Assembly (NCBI RefSeq): GCF_000805385.1
Contig: NZ_JTJW01000010.1
Coordinates: forward strand, 248,001 to 312,000
Direction: 5' to 3'
Length of the DNA: 64,000 nt
Source: Mycolicibacterium setense
GTDB lineage: Bacteria; Actinomycetota; Actinomycetes; Mycobacteriales; Mycobacteriaceae
The notes beneath the pieces are model-generated. The model had not been told where the DNA came from. It made no database searches and saw only the letters and a list, made by a program, of their open reading frames with translations. The translations under genes were made by a program, and so were the position numbers. Position 1 is the first letter of the stretch, and each line of letters starts with the position of its first letter. Shown in pieces: positions 41,532 through 50,578 of the stretch.

Positions 41532-42199
41532 CCTCCGGCGGCGACGCCCCGGCGCGAGAGCCGGGATCCGGTGATCGAGCCTTGGCGGCGGCCGCCGAAC
41601 GGGCCAAGGAAACCGCCGCCCGCAACATTCCGGTCTTCGACGACCTCCCGATTCCCGCCGATACGGCCAACCTGCGCGCCGGCGTCGAGCTCAACGATGC
41701 GTTGTTGGCGCTGTTGCCGCTGGTCGGCGTCTGGCGCGGTGAGGGTGAAGGCCGCGACACCCATGGTGACTACCGGTTCGGTCAGCAGATCGTGGTGTCC
41801 CACAACGGCGGGGACTACCTGAACTGGGATTCGCGGTCGTGGCGGTTGACCGAGTCGGGCGAATACGACTCCCCCGGGCTTCGCGAAAGCGGTTTCTGGC
41901 GGTTCGTGACCGATCCCGACGATCCGGCCGGTCGTGACGAGTCGCAGGCCATCGAGCTGTTGCTGGCCCATTCGGCCGGCTATGTCGAACTGTTCTACGG
42001 CAAGCCGCTCACCCAGGCCTCCTGGGAGCTGGTCACCGATGCGCTGGCCCGCAGCAAGTCCGGTTTGTTGGTCGGCGGCGCCAAGCGGCTGTACGGAATC
42101 GTCGAAGGTGGGGACTTGGGGTACGTGGAAGAACGCGTGGATGCTGACGGCGGGCTCGTCCCGCACCTGTCGGCCCGGCTGTCACGGTTTGTCGGCTGA
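41528..42199 (+). CDS. FABP-like / nitrobindin-family protein
   Basis: A 223-residue protein of the THAP4/nitrobindin-like family, equivalent to M. tuberculosis Rv0813c, whose structure is a ten-stranded beta barrel of the fatty-acid-binding type. Segments seen: LLPLVGVWRGEGEGRDTHGD, FWRFVTDPDD and VELFYGKPLTQASWEL. Ligand (fatty acid or haem) not settled. GTG 41528 overlaps the stop of the 32-residue gene; the frame is open further 5' but is not conserved. Confidence 0.88.
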   Translation: MTSGGDAPAREPGSGDRALAAAAERAKETAARNIPVFDDLPIPADTANLRAGVELNDALLALLPLVGVWRGEGEGRDTHGDYRFGQQIVVSHNGGDYLNWDSRSWRLTESGEYDSPGLRESGFWRFVTDPDDPAGRDESQAIELLLAHSAGYVELFYGKPLTQASWELVTDALARSKSGLLVGGAKRLYGIVEGGDLGYVEERVDADGGLVPHLSARLSRFVG

Positions 42200-42447
42200 T
42201 GCGCCGGCCGATTGTCGCGGCAGGTCTGCTTGCCGCAGCAGCATTCCTCGGTGCGTGTTCGTCGGAGGGGCCGCAACCGGCTCCCACCTCACCGCCGCCC
42301 GAGCACGGGACGTACGCGCACTGCCTGTCCGAGCACGGTATTCCGGCGGCGCCGGGCCCGGTCGCCGGGCCGCCGTCGGGGGTCGATGATCAGACCTGGC
42401 AGCAGGCCACCAAGGCCTGTTCGACGCTGGCGCCCGGCCCCAGCTAG
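42199..42447 (+). CDS. small lipoprotein
   Basis: An 82-residue predicted lipoprotein: signal peptide with lipobox LGACSS (Cys about residue 20), then a Pro-rich region and two further Cys (YAHCLSEHGIP, TKACSTL). No family recognised beyond mycobacterial hypothetical lipoproteins. Start overlaps the previous stop (TGATG). Confidence 0.8.
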   Translation: MRRPIVAAGLLAAAAFLGACSSEGPQPAPTSPPPEHGTYAHCLSEHGIPAAPGPVAGPPSGVDDQTWQQATKACSTLAPGPS

Positions 42448-42508
42448 TCCAGGCGTCCTCCGCCTACCTCGCCATTCAGCGGCTCGACGGGCTGCCCCAG
42501 ATATGGGG

Positions 42509-42560
42509 CGGCCCCCGAGCCTTGGTACCTGGTTGGACAGACCGGGAGGCTCGGGGGCCG
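42509..42560. terminator. strong GC hairpin between lipoprotein and pabC-like genes
   Basis: Arms CGGCCCCCGAGCC (42509-42521) and GGCTCGGGGGCCG (42548-42560) are perfectly complementary over 13 bases. The convergent genes on both sides suggest a bidirectional, T-tract-less terminator. A smaller CCCCA/TGGGG repeat precedes it. Confidence 0.6.
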
Positions 42561-42727
42561 GGTGGCTGCGGGGAATTCGCCAGCGCGCGCAGGCTTTACC
42601 CCGGCGCTGCTAGCGGGCAGCCACCTCACATGTCCATAAGTCACTCAATTTGACGGACCACCTCCTTCCCTGTGTGCCCACGAAGGTACCCCCGTCGGCG
42701 CACCCCGACAAGCGATTTATGAGCAGC

Positions 42728-43606
42728 TCAGCGATCGCTGACGATCGCGGAGTCGACCAGGCCGGAAACGTCCGCTGCCAGCGGCGCATGGGGCAGCAGC
42801 CGCCCGTCCAGAGTGTGCACCCGAGCCGCGAGGGTGATGCTGGAAACCAGCCAAACACCTTGCGCGCTAAGCAGATCCGATGGTTTGAGCGCACGGAAGT
42901 CGCAGTCATAGCCCTTGTTGCGGGCCACCTCGAACAGTGCCTGTTGAGTGGTGCCGCGCAGGATCGGATACCACGGCGGCGGGGTGAGCAGCAGCGGCTG
43001 GCCGGCCTCGCCTTCGGTCGCGATCACCACGGTCGAGCGCGGCCCCTCCAGCAAGTAGCCGTCGGAGCTGACGAAGATCACGTCGCCCGCACCGTGACGC
43101 TCGGCGTGCCGCAGTGCGGCCATGTTCACCGCATACGACAACGTCTTGGCACCCGCGGCCAGCCATGGCATGTCGCCGGCGTTCAGGGGCAGCCCGCGGT
43201 CCAGGGTGATCGCCGCCAGCCCGGCACGCCTCACCCCGGCCACCCGATCGGCCAGGGCGCCGATGGTGGCGAAAGAGGTCGCGGGCCCGCCGCTCTCCCG
43301 TCCCCGGCTGTACACCAGGCGCAGCACGCCCTCGCCGTCGTTCTCCGCGGACCAACGCTCGACTCCGAGCTGTACCGCCGCCCGCCAGGCCCGCAGATCT
43401 GGCTCAGGTAGGTCGAGCATCTTGGCCGACTGCGTCAACCGCGCCAGGTGGGCCTCCAGCAGACACGGCCTGCCGTCGCGCACCAGCAGCGTCTCGAAAA
43501 CTCCGTCTCCGCGCACGGCGGCCAGATCGTCGGCATGCAGCAGCGGAGCGTTGGGGTCATGGATCTGCCCGTCGAGGGTGACCAGTACGGCTGGTGGGCT
43601 CGCCAT
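42728..43606 (-). CDS. aminodeoxychorismate lyase-like PLP enzyme
   Basis: A 292-residue fold-type IV PLP enzyme (branched-chain aminotransferase/ADC lyase group), equivalent to M. tuberculosis Rv0812. GDGVFETLLVRDG and AGAKTLSYAVNMAALRHAER (PLP-binding Lys in KTLSY) and the phosphate-binding GTTQQALFEVA are seen. It probably forms p-aminobenzoate for folate, though D-amino acid transaminase activity is possible. ATG 43606 (MASPPAVL) is preferred over the longer frame. Divergent from ygfZ. Confidence 0.87.
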   Translation of the reverse strand: MASPPAVLVTLDGQIHDPNAPLLHADDLAAVRGDGVFETLLVRDGRPCLLEAHLARLTQSAKMLDLPEPDLRAWRAAVQLGVERWSAENDGEGVLRLVYSRGRESGGPATSFATIGALADRVAGVRRAGLAAITLDRGLPLNAGDMPWLAAGAKTLSYAVNMAALRHAERHGAGDVIFVSSDGYLLEGPRSTVVIATEGEAGQPLLLTPPPWYPILRGTTQQALFEVARNKGYDCDFRALKPSDLLSAQGVWLVSSITLAARVHTLDGRLLPHAPLAADVSGLVDSAIVSDR

Positions 43607-43662
43607 GGGTCGCCAGCGTAGCGACAAGCCCGATGAGCCGCTTGCGCGAAGAGCGACAAACG

Positions 43663-43668
43663 TAGAGT
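43663..43668 (+). promoter_or_regulatory. -10 element, leaderless promoter of ygfZ
   Basis: TAGAGT ends 6 bases before the ATG at 43675. No ribosome-binding site is visible. Confidence 0.5.
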
Positions 43669-43674
43669 TGGCGT

Positions 43675-44769
43675 ATGTCTGCACTGCCGTCAGCTGTTCC
43701 GGCGCCCGAGACCAGTCCCGACGCCGGCTCCGTCTGGCACTACGGCGATCCGCTCGGTGAACAGCGTTCCGCGGCGAGCGCCGCGGTCTGGGTGGACCGC
43801 TCGCACCGGGCGGTCCTGACCCTGACGGGCAAGGACCGTCAGACGTGGCTGCACAGCATCTCCAGCCAGCACGTCAGCGCACTGCCCGAGGGGGCGGTCA
43901 CCGAGAACTTGAGCCTGGATCTGCAGGGTCGTGTCGAAGATCACTGGATCCAGACCGACCTCGGCGGCACCACCTATCTGGACACCGAGCCGTGGCGGGG
44001 CGAACCGCTGCTGACCTACCTGCGCAAGATGGTGTTCTGGGCCGACGTACAGATCGAGCCCGCGGATATGGCGGTGCTGTCGCTGCTCGGGCCCGGTCTG
44101 GCCGATCAGCAGGTCATTGAGGCCCTGGGCTGCGATCAGGTGCCGGCCGAGGCGACGGCGGTGGCCCTGCCCGGCGGCGGCTTCCTGCGGCGCCTTCCTG
44201 CTGCCGGCATCGAACTGGATCTGGTGGTTCCGCGGCAGTCCGTCGCCGAGTACACGCGGCGGCTCAGCGAGGCCGGTGTGCGGCCGGCGGGTGTATGGGC
44301 CTATGAGGCCCACCGGGTGGCGGCCAGGCGTCCTCGATTGGGTGTGGACACCGATGAACGGACGATCCCGCACGAGGTCGGCTGGATCGGTGAACCCGGT
44401 CTCGGTGCGGTCCATCTCGACAAGGGTTGTTACCGCGGTCAGGAGACCGTCGCCCGGGTGCACAACCTGGGTAAACCGCCCCGGATGCTGGTGCTGCTGC
44501 AACTCGACGGCTCCGCCGACCGGCCTGTGACCGGCGACGCGGTGACCGCGGGTGGGCGCAACGTCGGTCGGATCGGCACTGTGGTGGAGCACGCCGACGA
44601 GGGCCCGATCGCGTTGGCGCTGCTCAAACGGGGATTACCGGTCGATACCGAGCTGGTCGCGGGTGCCGAGGCGCAAGCACCGGCCGTGATCGACCCGGAT
44701 TCGATGCCGGAGGCCGATGCCACCGCCGGCGCCGGCCGGGCAGCTGTGGAACGTCTCCGGGGGCGTTAA
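43675..44769 (+). CDS. ygfZ: YgfZ/GcvT-like folate-binding protein
   Basis: A 364-residue GcvT-fold protein involved in repairing or maturing Fe-S enzymes with tetrahydrofolate. The defining motif K-G-C-Y-x-G-Q-E is present (DKGCYRGQETVARV). Equivalent to M. tuberculosis Rv0811c. Leaderless. Confidence 0.92.
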   Translation: MSALPSAVPAPETSPDAGSVWHYGDPLGEQRSAASAAVWVDRSHRAVLTLTGKDRQTWLHSISSQHVSALPEGAVTENLSLDLQGRVEDHWIQTDLGGTTYLDTEPWRGEPLLTYLRKMVFWADVQIEPADMAVLSLLGPGLADQQVIEALGCDQVPAEATAVALPGGGFLRRLPAAGIELDLVVPRQSVAEYTRRLSEAGVRPAGVWAYEAHRVAARRPRLGVDTDERTIPHEVGWIGEPGLGAVHLDKGCYRGQETVARVHNLGKPPRMLVLLQLDGSADRPVTGDAVTAGGRNVGRIGTVVEHADEGPIALALLKRGLPVDTELVAGAEAQAPAVIDPDSMPEADATAGAGRAAVERLRGR

Positions 44770-45034
44770 GCCGTGGAACTGCGCAAGAGCACGTAAACTC
44801 ACTCGGTCACCGACGACGTGACGACCGTCTCCGCGCGGATTCCGCGATCCTGGTGACGGTCGTGTTGTTGTGCAACGAGGCATGGCAGCCGGGCCCCCAG
44901 CCGCTCACCGTGAGGCAGGGCCTGACAGCACTTCGCGGGCGGGCACGGTAAAGTGTTGGCAGGACAATAAAGACACACAGATCGGAGCCGCCTAGCAATT
45001 GGGCCGCTCCGTTATTGCGCGAGGGGGTCCCCCC

Positions 45035-45208
45035 ATGGGCCGCGGCCGGGCGAAGGCAAAGCAGACCAAGGTGGCACGTGAGTTGAAGTACAGCTCACCG
45101 AACACCGACTTCAGTCAGCTCCAACGTGAGCTGTCGGGATCTCCCGATTCCGGTGACGGCAGTGACGACGCCGATGAATGGTCGGGTGAGGATGACTGGC
45201 GGCGCTGA
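45035..45208 (+). CDS. DUF3073 small protein
   Basis: A 57-residue protein: basic N-terminus (MGRGRAKAKQTKVARELKYS) and acidic C-terminus (DDADEWSGEDDWRR), typical of DUF3073 (M. tuberculosis Rv0810c). Function unknown. GAGGGGG 7 bases before ATG supports the start. The 265 bases before it hold promoter-like TAAAGT (about 44949) and no other gene. Confidence 0.88.
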   Translation: MGRGRAKAKQTKVARELKYSSPNTDFSQLQRELSGSPDSGDGSDDADEWSGEDDWRR

Positions 45209-45240
45209 GCCGCCTGCATTCCGTCCCAGAACTTAGATAT

Positions 45241-45280
45241 GGGTCGCGCTGGCTGCGCATGACGCTTACCAGCGCGACCC
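45241..45280. terminator. bidirectional hairpin between DUF3073 gene and purM
   Basis: GGGTCGCGCTGG (45241-45252) and CCAGCGCGACCC (45269-45280) are perfectly complementary with a 16-base loop, located between two convergent stops. Confidence 0.65.
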
Positions 45281-45290
45281 TGTCTACTGC

Positions 45291-46382
45291 CTAGAACCGC
45301 GGATGCTGTCCAATCAGCTGGGCGCGCACACTGTCCTTGCCGCCCTTCTTGACGGTTCCCAGCGTCCAGCAATCCAGGTGCCGTGCGGTCAGGATGGCCA
45401 GTGCGCGGTCGGTGTCCTCGGGGGCCACTACCGCGACCATCCCGATGCCCATGTTGAACGTCTTCTCCATCTCGGCACGCTCGATGCGTCCGCGCTGGGC
45501 GATCATCTGGAACACGGGTGCCGGGGTCCATGTGCCGCGGTCGAGTTCTGCGGTCAGTCCGTGGGGCACCACGCGCTCCAGGTTGCCTGCCAGGCCGCCG
45601 CCGGTGACGTGGCAGAACGTGCGCACCTGCGTCTCGGCGGCCAGCGCCAGGCAGTCCTTGGCGTAGATGCGGGTCGGCTCCAGGAGCTCCTCACCCAGGG
45701 TGCGGCCGAATTCCTCGACATGGCCGGCCAGGTTCATCCGGTCGATCTCCAGCAGCACCTTGCGGGCCAGGGAGTAGCCGTTGGAGTGCAGTCCGCTGGA
45801 GGCCATGGCGATGATCACATCGCCCGGACGGACACGATCGGGCCCGAGCACATTGTCGGCCTCGACGATGCCGACGCCGGTCGCGGAGATGTCGTAGTGG
45901 TCGGGTTCCATCAGCCCGGGGTGCTCGGCCGTCTCGCCGCCCAGCAACGCACAACCGGCCTGGACACAGCCTTCGGCGATGCCTGAGACGATCGCGCTGA
46001 CCCGTTCCGGCACGGTGCGGCCGACGGCGATGTAGTCCTGCAGGAACAGGGGCTCGGCGCCACACACCACGAGGTCGTCGACCACCATGGCGACCAGGTC
46101 CAGCCCGACGGTGTCGTGCTTGTCCATGGCCTGGGCGACGGCGAGCTTGGTGCCCACGCCGTCGGTCGAGGCGGCGAGCACCGGCTCGCGGTATCCGCCG
46201 CGTAAGGCGAACAGCCCGGCGAAGCCGCCCAGGCCGCCGCGAACCTCCGGACGGGTCGCCTTGGCGGCGAGGGGTTTGAAGAGTTCGACAGCGCGGTCAC
46301 CGGCTTCGATATCCACCCCGGCCGACGCGTACGAAATGCTGTTGTGTTCGGCGATGCCGTGCTGTTCGGCGCCCTTAGTCAT
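45291..46382 (-). CDS. purM: phosphoribosylformylglycinamidine cyclo-ligase PurM
   Basis: A 363-residue AIR synthetase. ATP-binding and active-site segments: ISYASAGVDIEAGDRAVELF, STDGVGTKLAVAQAMDKHDT, GGETAEHPGLM and CHVTGGGLAGNLERVVP. Catalyses step 5 of purine synthesis. ATG 46382 is used rather than the TTG 9 bases upstream. Follows purF on the same strand (84-base gap). Confidence 0.95.
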   Translation of the reverse strand: MTKGAEQHGIAEHNSISYASAGVDIEAGDRAVELFKPLAAKATRPEVRGGLGGFAGLFALRGGYREPVLAASTDGVGTKLAVAQAMDKHDTVGLDLVAMVVDDLVVCGAEPLFLQDYIAVGRTVPERVSAIVSGIAEGCVQAGCALLGGETAEHPGLMEPDHYDISATGVGIVEADNVLGPDRVRPGDVIIAMASSGLHSNGYSLARKVLLEIDRMNLAGHVEEFGRTLGEELLEPTRIYAKDCLALAAETQVRTFCHVTGGGLAGNLERVVPHGLTAELDRGTWTPAPVFQMIAQRGRIERAEMEKTFNMGIGMVAVVAPEDTDRALAILTARHLDCWTLGTVKKGGKDSVRAQLIGQHPRF

Positions 46383-46466
46383 CGCAAGCAAGGCTACCGC
46401 CCCGCTGTTGCGGCGGTACAGCGCAGGAGGTGTTAAGGACCCCTCAAGGAGGCCGGGACGACGACC

Positions 46467-48008
46467 TCAGGGCCTGCGCAGCGCCGATGCGTTGTCGTTG
46501 TCGGCCTGCAGCGGGACACCTGTGCGGGCCGCGGTGGCGAGCATGTGCTCGATGACGTTCTTGCCCAGTGCGGTCTCCCCGGGCAGTTCGATCGGGTAGT
46601 TCCCGTCGAAGCAGGCCGAGCACAGCCGGGTCGGCGGCTGTTCGGTGGCCGCGATCATGCCCTGCTGGGAGATGTAGCCCAGGCTGTCGGCGCCGATGGC
46701 GTGCCGGACCGCCTCCAGCATCTCGCCCTCGTGCTCGGCGGATGCCGCGTTGGCGATGAGCTCGGCCGGGGTGGCGAAGTCGATGCCGTAGAAGCAGGGC
46801 CAGCGCACCGGCGGTGAGGCGATCCGAACGTGGACCTCCAGAGCCCCGGCCTCACGCAACATGCGGACCAGGGCGCGCTGGGTGTTGCCCCGCACGATCG
46901 AATCGTCGACGACGATGAGCCGTTTGCCCCGGATCACCTCCCGCAGCGGGTTGAGCTTGAGCCGGATGCCGAGCTGCCGGATGGTCTGCGAGGGCTGGAT
47001 GAAGGTGCGGCCCACGTAGGCGTTCTTCATCAGGCCCTGTCCGAACGGGATGCCCGATTCCTGGGCGTAGCCGACTGCGGCCGGGGTGCCTGATTCCGGG
47101 ACGCCGATCACGAGGTCGGCGTCGATCGGGTGTTCCCGGGCCAGCCGGCGGCCGATGTCGACGCGCGTGGCGTGTACCGACCGGCCCACCAGTGTGCTGT
47201 CCGGGCGAGCGAGGTAGACGTACTCGAAGACGCAACCTTTGGGTTCGGGGTTGGCGAACCGGGTGGAGCGCACGCCGTCGGCGTCGATGGCCAGGAGTTC
47301 ACCGGGCTCGATGTCGCGGACGAAGGAGGCCCCGACGATGTCGAGTGCGGCGGTTTCCGAGGCCACCACCCAGCCGCGGTCGAGCCGACCGAGGGCCAGC
47401 GGACGCACGCCGTGCGGGTCGCGCGCGGCGTAGAGGGTGTTCTCGTCCATGAAGGTCAGGCAGAAGGCTCCGCGCACCGTAGGCAGCAACTCCAGGGCAG
47501 CCTGCTCCAGCGTCGCGTCGGCCGCACCGTGGGCCAGGAGCGCACCGAGGATGTCGGAATCGGTGGTGGCCAGCATGTTTCCGGCGTGCTTCGTGTCGAT
47601 CAGGCCGGCTGAGCGGGCCCGGGCGGCGAGTTCGGCGGTGTTGACCAGGTTGCCGTTGTGCCCGAGGGCGACGCCGGTGCCCGCTGCGGTGTTGCGGAAC
47701 ACCGGCTGGGCATTCTCCCAAGTGGTGGAGCCGGTGGTGGAGTAGCGACAGTGGCCGACGGCGACATGTCCCGGCATCGCGGCCAGGGTCTGCTCGTCGA
47801 ACACCTGGCTTACCAGCCCGAGGTCTTTGAACACCAGAATCTGCGAGCCGTCGGAAACGGCGATGCCGGCGGCTTCCTGGCCGCGGTGCTGCAGCGCGTA
47901 CAGGCCGTAGTAGGTGAGCTTGGCGACGTCTTCACCCGGGGCCCAGACCCCGAATACGCCGCATTCCTCGCGCGGTTCGTTCTCGTCGTCGAGTTGCTGG
48001 CCAGTCAC
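46467..48008 (-). CDS. purF: amidophosphoribosyltransferase PurF
   Basis: A 513-residue enzyme for the first committed step of purine synthesis. A short propeptide ends before the catalytic Cys16 (EECGVFGVW), glutaminase domain (GHCRYSTTGSTTWENAQP) then phosphoribosyltransferase domain with the PRPP loop RLIVVDDSIVRGNTQRA. Cys residues near the C-terminus (RLCSACFDGNYPIEL) fit the Fe-S type. Promoter: -10-like TAGACT (48051-48056, minus). Confidence 0.95.
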   Translation of the reverse strand: MTGQQLDDENEPREECGVFGVWAPGEDVAKLTYYGLYALQHRGQEAAGIAVSDGSQILVFKDLGLVSQVFDEQTLAAMPGHVAVGHCRYSTTGSTTWENAQPVFRNTAAGTGVALGHNGNLVNTAELAARARSAGLIDTKHAGNMLATTDSDILGALLAHGAADATLEQAALELLPTVRGAFCLTFMDENTLYAARDPHGVRPLALGRLDRGWVVASETAALDIVGASFVRDIEPGELLAIDADGVRSTRFANPEPKGCVFEYVYLARPDSTLVGRSVHATRVDIGRRLAREHPIDADLVIGVPESGTPAAVGYAQESGIPFGQGLMKNAYVGRTFIQPSQTIRQLGIRLKLNPLREVIRGKRLIVVDDSIVRGNTQRALVRMLREAGALEVHVRIASPPVRWPCFYGIDFATPAELIANAASAEHEGEMLEAVRHAIGADSLGYISQQGMIAATEQPPTRLCSACFDGNYPIELPGETALGKNVIEHMLATAARTGVPLQADNDNASALRRP

Positions 48009-48050
48009 GATAGGGCTGCTCCCGGGGCGGGCGGTTTGGTGACGTAACCG

Positions 48051-48056
48051 AGTCTA
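48051..48056 (-). promoter_or_regulatory. -10 element of purF
   Basis: TAGACT on the minus strand about 43 bases before the purF ATG, in a 277-base intergenic region that otherwise contains nothing recognisable. Confidence 0.35.
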
Positions 48057-48284
48057 CGGTCATCCCGGGTGTAGGACGGAATCCGATGCCGTGTCCGAAA
48101 CGGAATTCGCTCGTTCGGGTGGCAAAGGGCCGGGTTTCGGATCGGAAAGGCCCAGGCGAACTTCCGTGGACCGGCCGGCAAATGACCGGTGCACGTCACA
48201 GTCGCCACGGATGGTGAGAAATGTCGCACTCCCGCGGCTCCAGCTAAGGCGGGCTCCGGAATGTCGCTGACGTCGGAGGGGCGG

Positions 48285-49985
48285 TCAGGAGCCCATGGCG
48301 TGGGCCATCGCGACCACGACCGGGCCGAGCAGCGGCAGCGCCACGTTGGAGAAGGCGTAGACGATGGTGTAGGCCATCAGCGGCGTGGCGTTGCCCGCGG
48401 CCTGCTGGACGGCGGTGACGCCGGGGGTCGAGCACTGCTGGCCGGTGATGGCGCCCAGCGCGAGCGGTGCCGGCAGGCGCATGACCTTCCACGCCACCAG
48501 CAGCGACACGGTCGCCGGTATCGCGGTCATCGCGATACCGGCGATGGGGAGGCCGATCCCGAACTGCTCGACCAGCGCCACCGCTTGCGGCCCCGACGAC
48601 AATCCGACGGCGCAGATGAACACGGCCAGCCCGAGCGTCTTGATGACGTCGGCCGCATCCGAGTCGTACTGCCCGAACGTCGGCCGCTTCGAGCGAATCC
48701 AGCCGAACAGCAGACCCGTGAGCAGGCAACCCCCGCCGGTGCCGAGCGTGAGCGGGATGCTTCCGACCTGCCAGACCAGGCCCCCGATGAGGAAGCCGGC
48801 AACGATGCCAACCGAGATGAAGACGAGGTCGATCTTGACCGTCGGGTCGAGCCGGAACCCGACCCTGCCGACCACTCGGTCGAGGTCGCGGGAGGCGCCG
48901 ACGAGGCGAACGATGTCGCCGTGCTGGATCACGGTCCCGTCGTTGACGGGGAGGTCCTGGTCGCCGCGGGTCACGCGCTGGAGGAACACGCCGCGACGGT
49001 CTTTCACGCTGACCTCGCGCTTGAACTGGCCGAGCGTCGTGGTCCGGTACTCACGGGAGGTGAACACCACCTCGGCCACATCGATGTCCATCGTGAGGTC
49101 GTCGCCTGCGACTTCCTCGCCGATGTTGTCGCGCACTCGCACGAGATTGTCGCGCAGGCCCACGACGAGAACTTCATCGTTTTCGGCCAGTTCGAGGTCG
49201 GGACGGAGTTCGAGAAGCTTGCCCGCCCTGGAGATCTGCTCGATGGCCGTGGCATCACCCAGGCCGTCCTGGACGCGCGCGACCGTCTGACCTGCCGCCG
49301 TCTCCACCCGATAGACGCGTCCGACGATGCGCGGTGCCGCCGGCGTGGCGGTGTCCTCATCCGCGCCTCCGCCGAGCTTCTTCCACAGTTTGGTCGCCTC
49401 GTCCCGCAGGGAGACACGCATGACGAGCGGAAAGATCTGACTGGACAGCAGCACGATGGTGATGAGCCCGCAGATGTAGGAGATCGAGTACGCGGTGCCC
49501 ACATTGGCCTGCAGCGTCTCGATCTCGGATTCCGACAGCGGCAGCCTGGCGATCGCGTCGGCGGCCGTGCCCACCACGGCAGACTCGGTGGCTCCGCCGG
49601 CGAGCAGTCCGGCCGCGGTACCGACGTCCAGCCGCATCAGCAGGATCGCGGCGGCGGTGATGCCGAGGACCGACGCGATCTCGATGACCGTGAATGCGGC
49701 GTATTTCAGGCTTTGGCGATTGAGGCTGCCGACGAAAGTCGGCCCGGAGATGTAGCCGAGCGTGAAGATGAACAAGGCGAAGGCGATGGTCTTGACTTCG
49801 TCGTTCAGCTTGATGTCGCCGAGCATGCCGATCAGGATCGCGACGACCAGCGTTCCGGCCACGCCGCCGAGCGAGATCTTCCAGACGCGCACCTTGCCCA
49901 CCGCGAACCCGATTGCCAGGCAGAGGAAGAGCGCGATCTCGGGCGTCGATTCCAGCGCGTAGACGATGCGGTCGATCACGGTCAT
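48285..49985 (-). CDS. AspT/YidE-family membrane transporter with two TrkA_C domains
   Basis: A 566-residue member of the aspartate:alanine exchanger (AAEx) family: five to six N-terminal helices, two central TrkA_C (RCK_C) regulatory domains (about 215-375), and a second membrane half with the duplicated motif (GGCLLTGLLFGWIRSKRP, CAVGLSSGPQA, ALGAITGQQCSTPGV). Substrate unassigned. It lies between purF and the sterol-carrier gene on the same strand. ATG 49985 is chosen over the longer frame. Confidence 0.87.
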   Translation of the reverse strand: MTVIDRIVYALESTPEIALFLCLAIGFAVGKVRVWKISLGGVAGTLVVAILIGMLGDIKLNDEVKTIAFALFIFTLGYISGPTFVGSLNRQSLKYAAFTVIEIASVLGITAAAILLMRLDVGTAAGLLAGGATESAVVGTAADAIARLPLSESEIETLQANVGTAYSISYICGLITIVLLSSQIFPLVMRVSLRDEATKLWKKLGGGADEDTATPAAPRIVGRVYRVETAAGQTVARVQDGLGDATAIEQISRAGKLLELRPDLELAENDEVLVVGLRDNLVRVRDNIGEEVAGDDLTMDIDVAEVVFTSREYRTTTLGQFKREVSVKDRRGVFLQRVTRGDQDLPVNDGTVIQHGDIVRLVGASRDLDRVVGRVGFRLDPTVKIDLVFISVGIVAGFLIGGLVWQVGSIPLTLGTGGGCLLTGLLFGWIRSKRPTFGQYDSDAADVIKTLGLAVFICAVGLSSGPQAVALVEQFGIGLPIAGIAMTAIPATVSLLVAWKVMRLPAPLALGAITGQQCSTPGVTAVQQAAGNATPLMAYTIVYAFSNVALPLLGPVVVAMAHAMGS

Positions 49986-50170
49986 CTCTCGCCCGCCCGC
50001 AGGAGTTCGCCATAGAGACACGCACGGACCATTGGGGGCGGCTCCTCTACTGTCGAGCGGTCATCGCCTGGTGGCCACGGCTTTACCGTGACTGAATCTA
50101 TCGGGATCCCCCGCTGTACGCGGCGCAACCGCCGATTCCATTTCCGCTGGGGTACAGGAGTATCCGCAGA

Positions 50171-50560
50171 TCATTCGGCATCGAGCCGTACCAGGGGCAG
50201 CCAGCGGGCCACCTCGCCGGCCCGCGATCCCGACATCTGTACGGCCACACCGGCCGCGTCGAGGTCGAGCAGTCCGGTGGCCAGCAGCAGCCAGGTGCGG
50301 GCATCCGTCTCCACGACATTGGGCGGGTTGCCCCGGGTGTGGCGCGGCCCTTCGATGCACTGCACCGCAACGAAAGGCGGGACCCTGACCTCGACGCTGG
50401 CGCCCGGCGCCAGCGCGGCGAGGGTGCGCGCGGTCAGGCGGACCGCCTCGGCCAATTCGGCGCGAGCGGGTTCGGCACGGGTGGGTTCGCGCAGCCACCC
50501 CGCCACGGCGGCGACCGCCGCCCTTGTCTTCTGCGGATCGACACTGCCTCGCGCGGCCAT
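50171..50560 (-). CDS. sterol carrier family protein
   Basis: A 129-residue SCP-family protein, equivalent in length and start (MAARGSVDPQKTRAAVAAVA) to M. tuberculosis Rv0807. VEVRVPPFVAVQCIEGPRHTRG and TWLLLATGLLDL are typical. Lipid binding is presumed. Divergent from the mce gene with 18 bases between starts. The open frame to 52837 is a shadow. Confidence 0.83.
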   Translation of the reverse strand: MAARGSVDPQKTRAAVAAVAGWLREPTRAEPARAELAEAVRLTARTLAALAPGASVEVRVPPFVAVQCIEGPRHTRGNPPNVVETDARTWLLLATGLLDLDAAGVAVQMSGSRAGEVARWLPLVRLDAE

Positions 50561-50564
50561 GACA

Positions 50565-50570
50565 TAGAGT
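50565..50570 (+). promoter_or_regulatory. -10 element, leaderless promoter of the mce gene
   Basis: TAGAGT ends 8 bases before GTG 50579. The element sits within the 18-base gap next to the sterol-carrier start. Confidence 0.45.
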
Positions 50571-50578
50571 CTCGCAAA

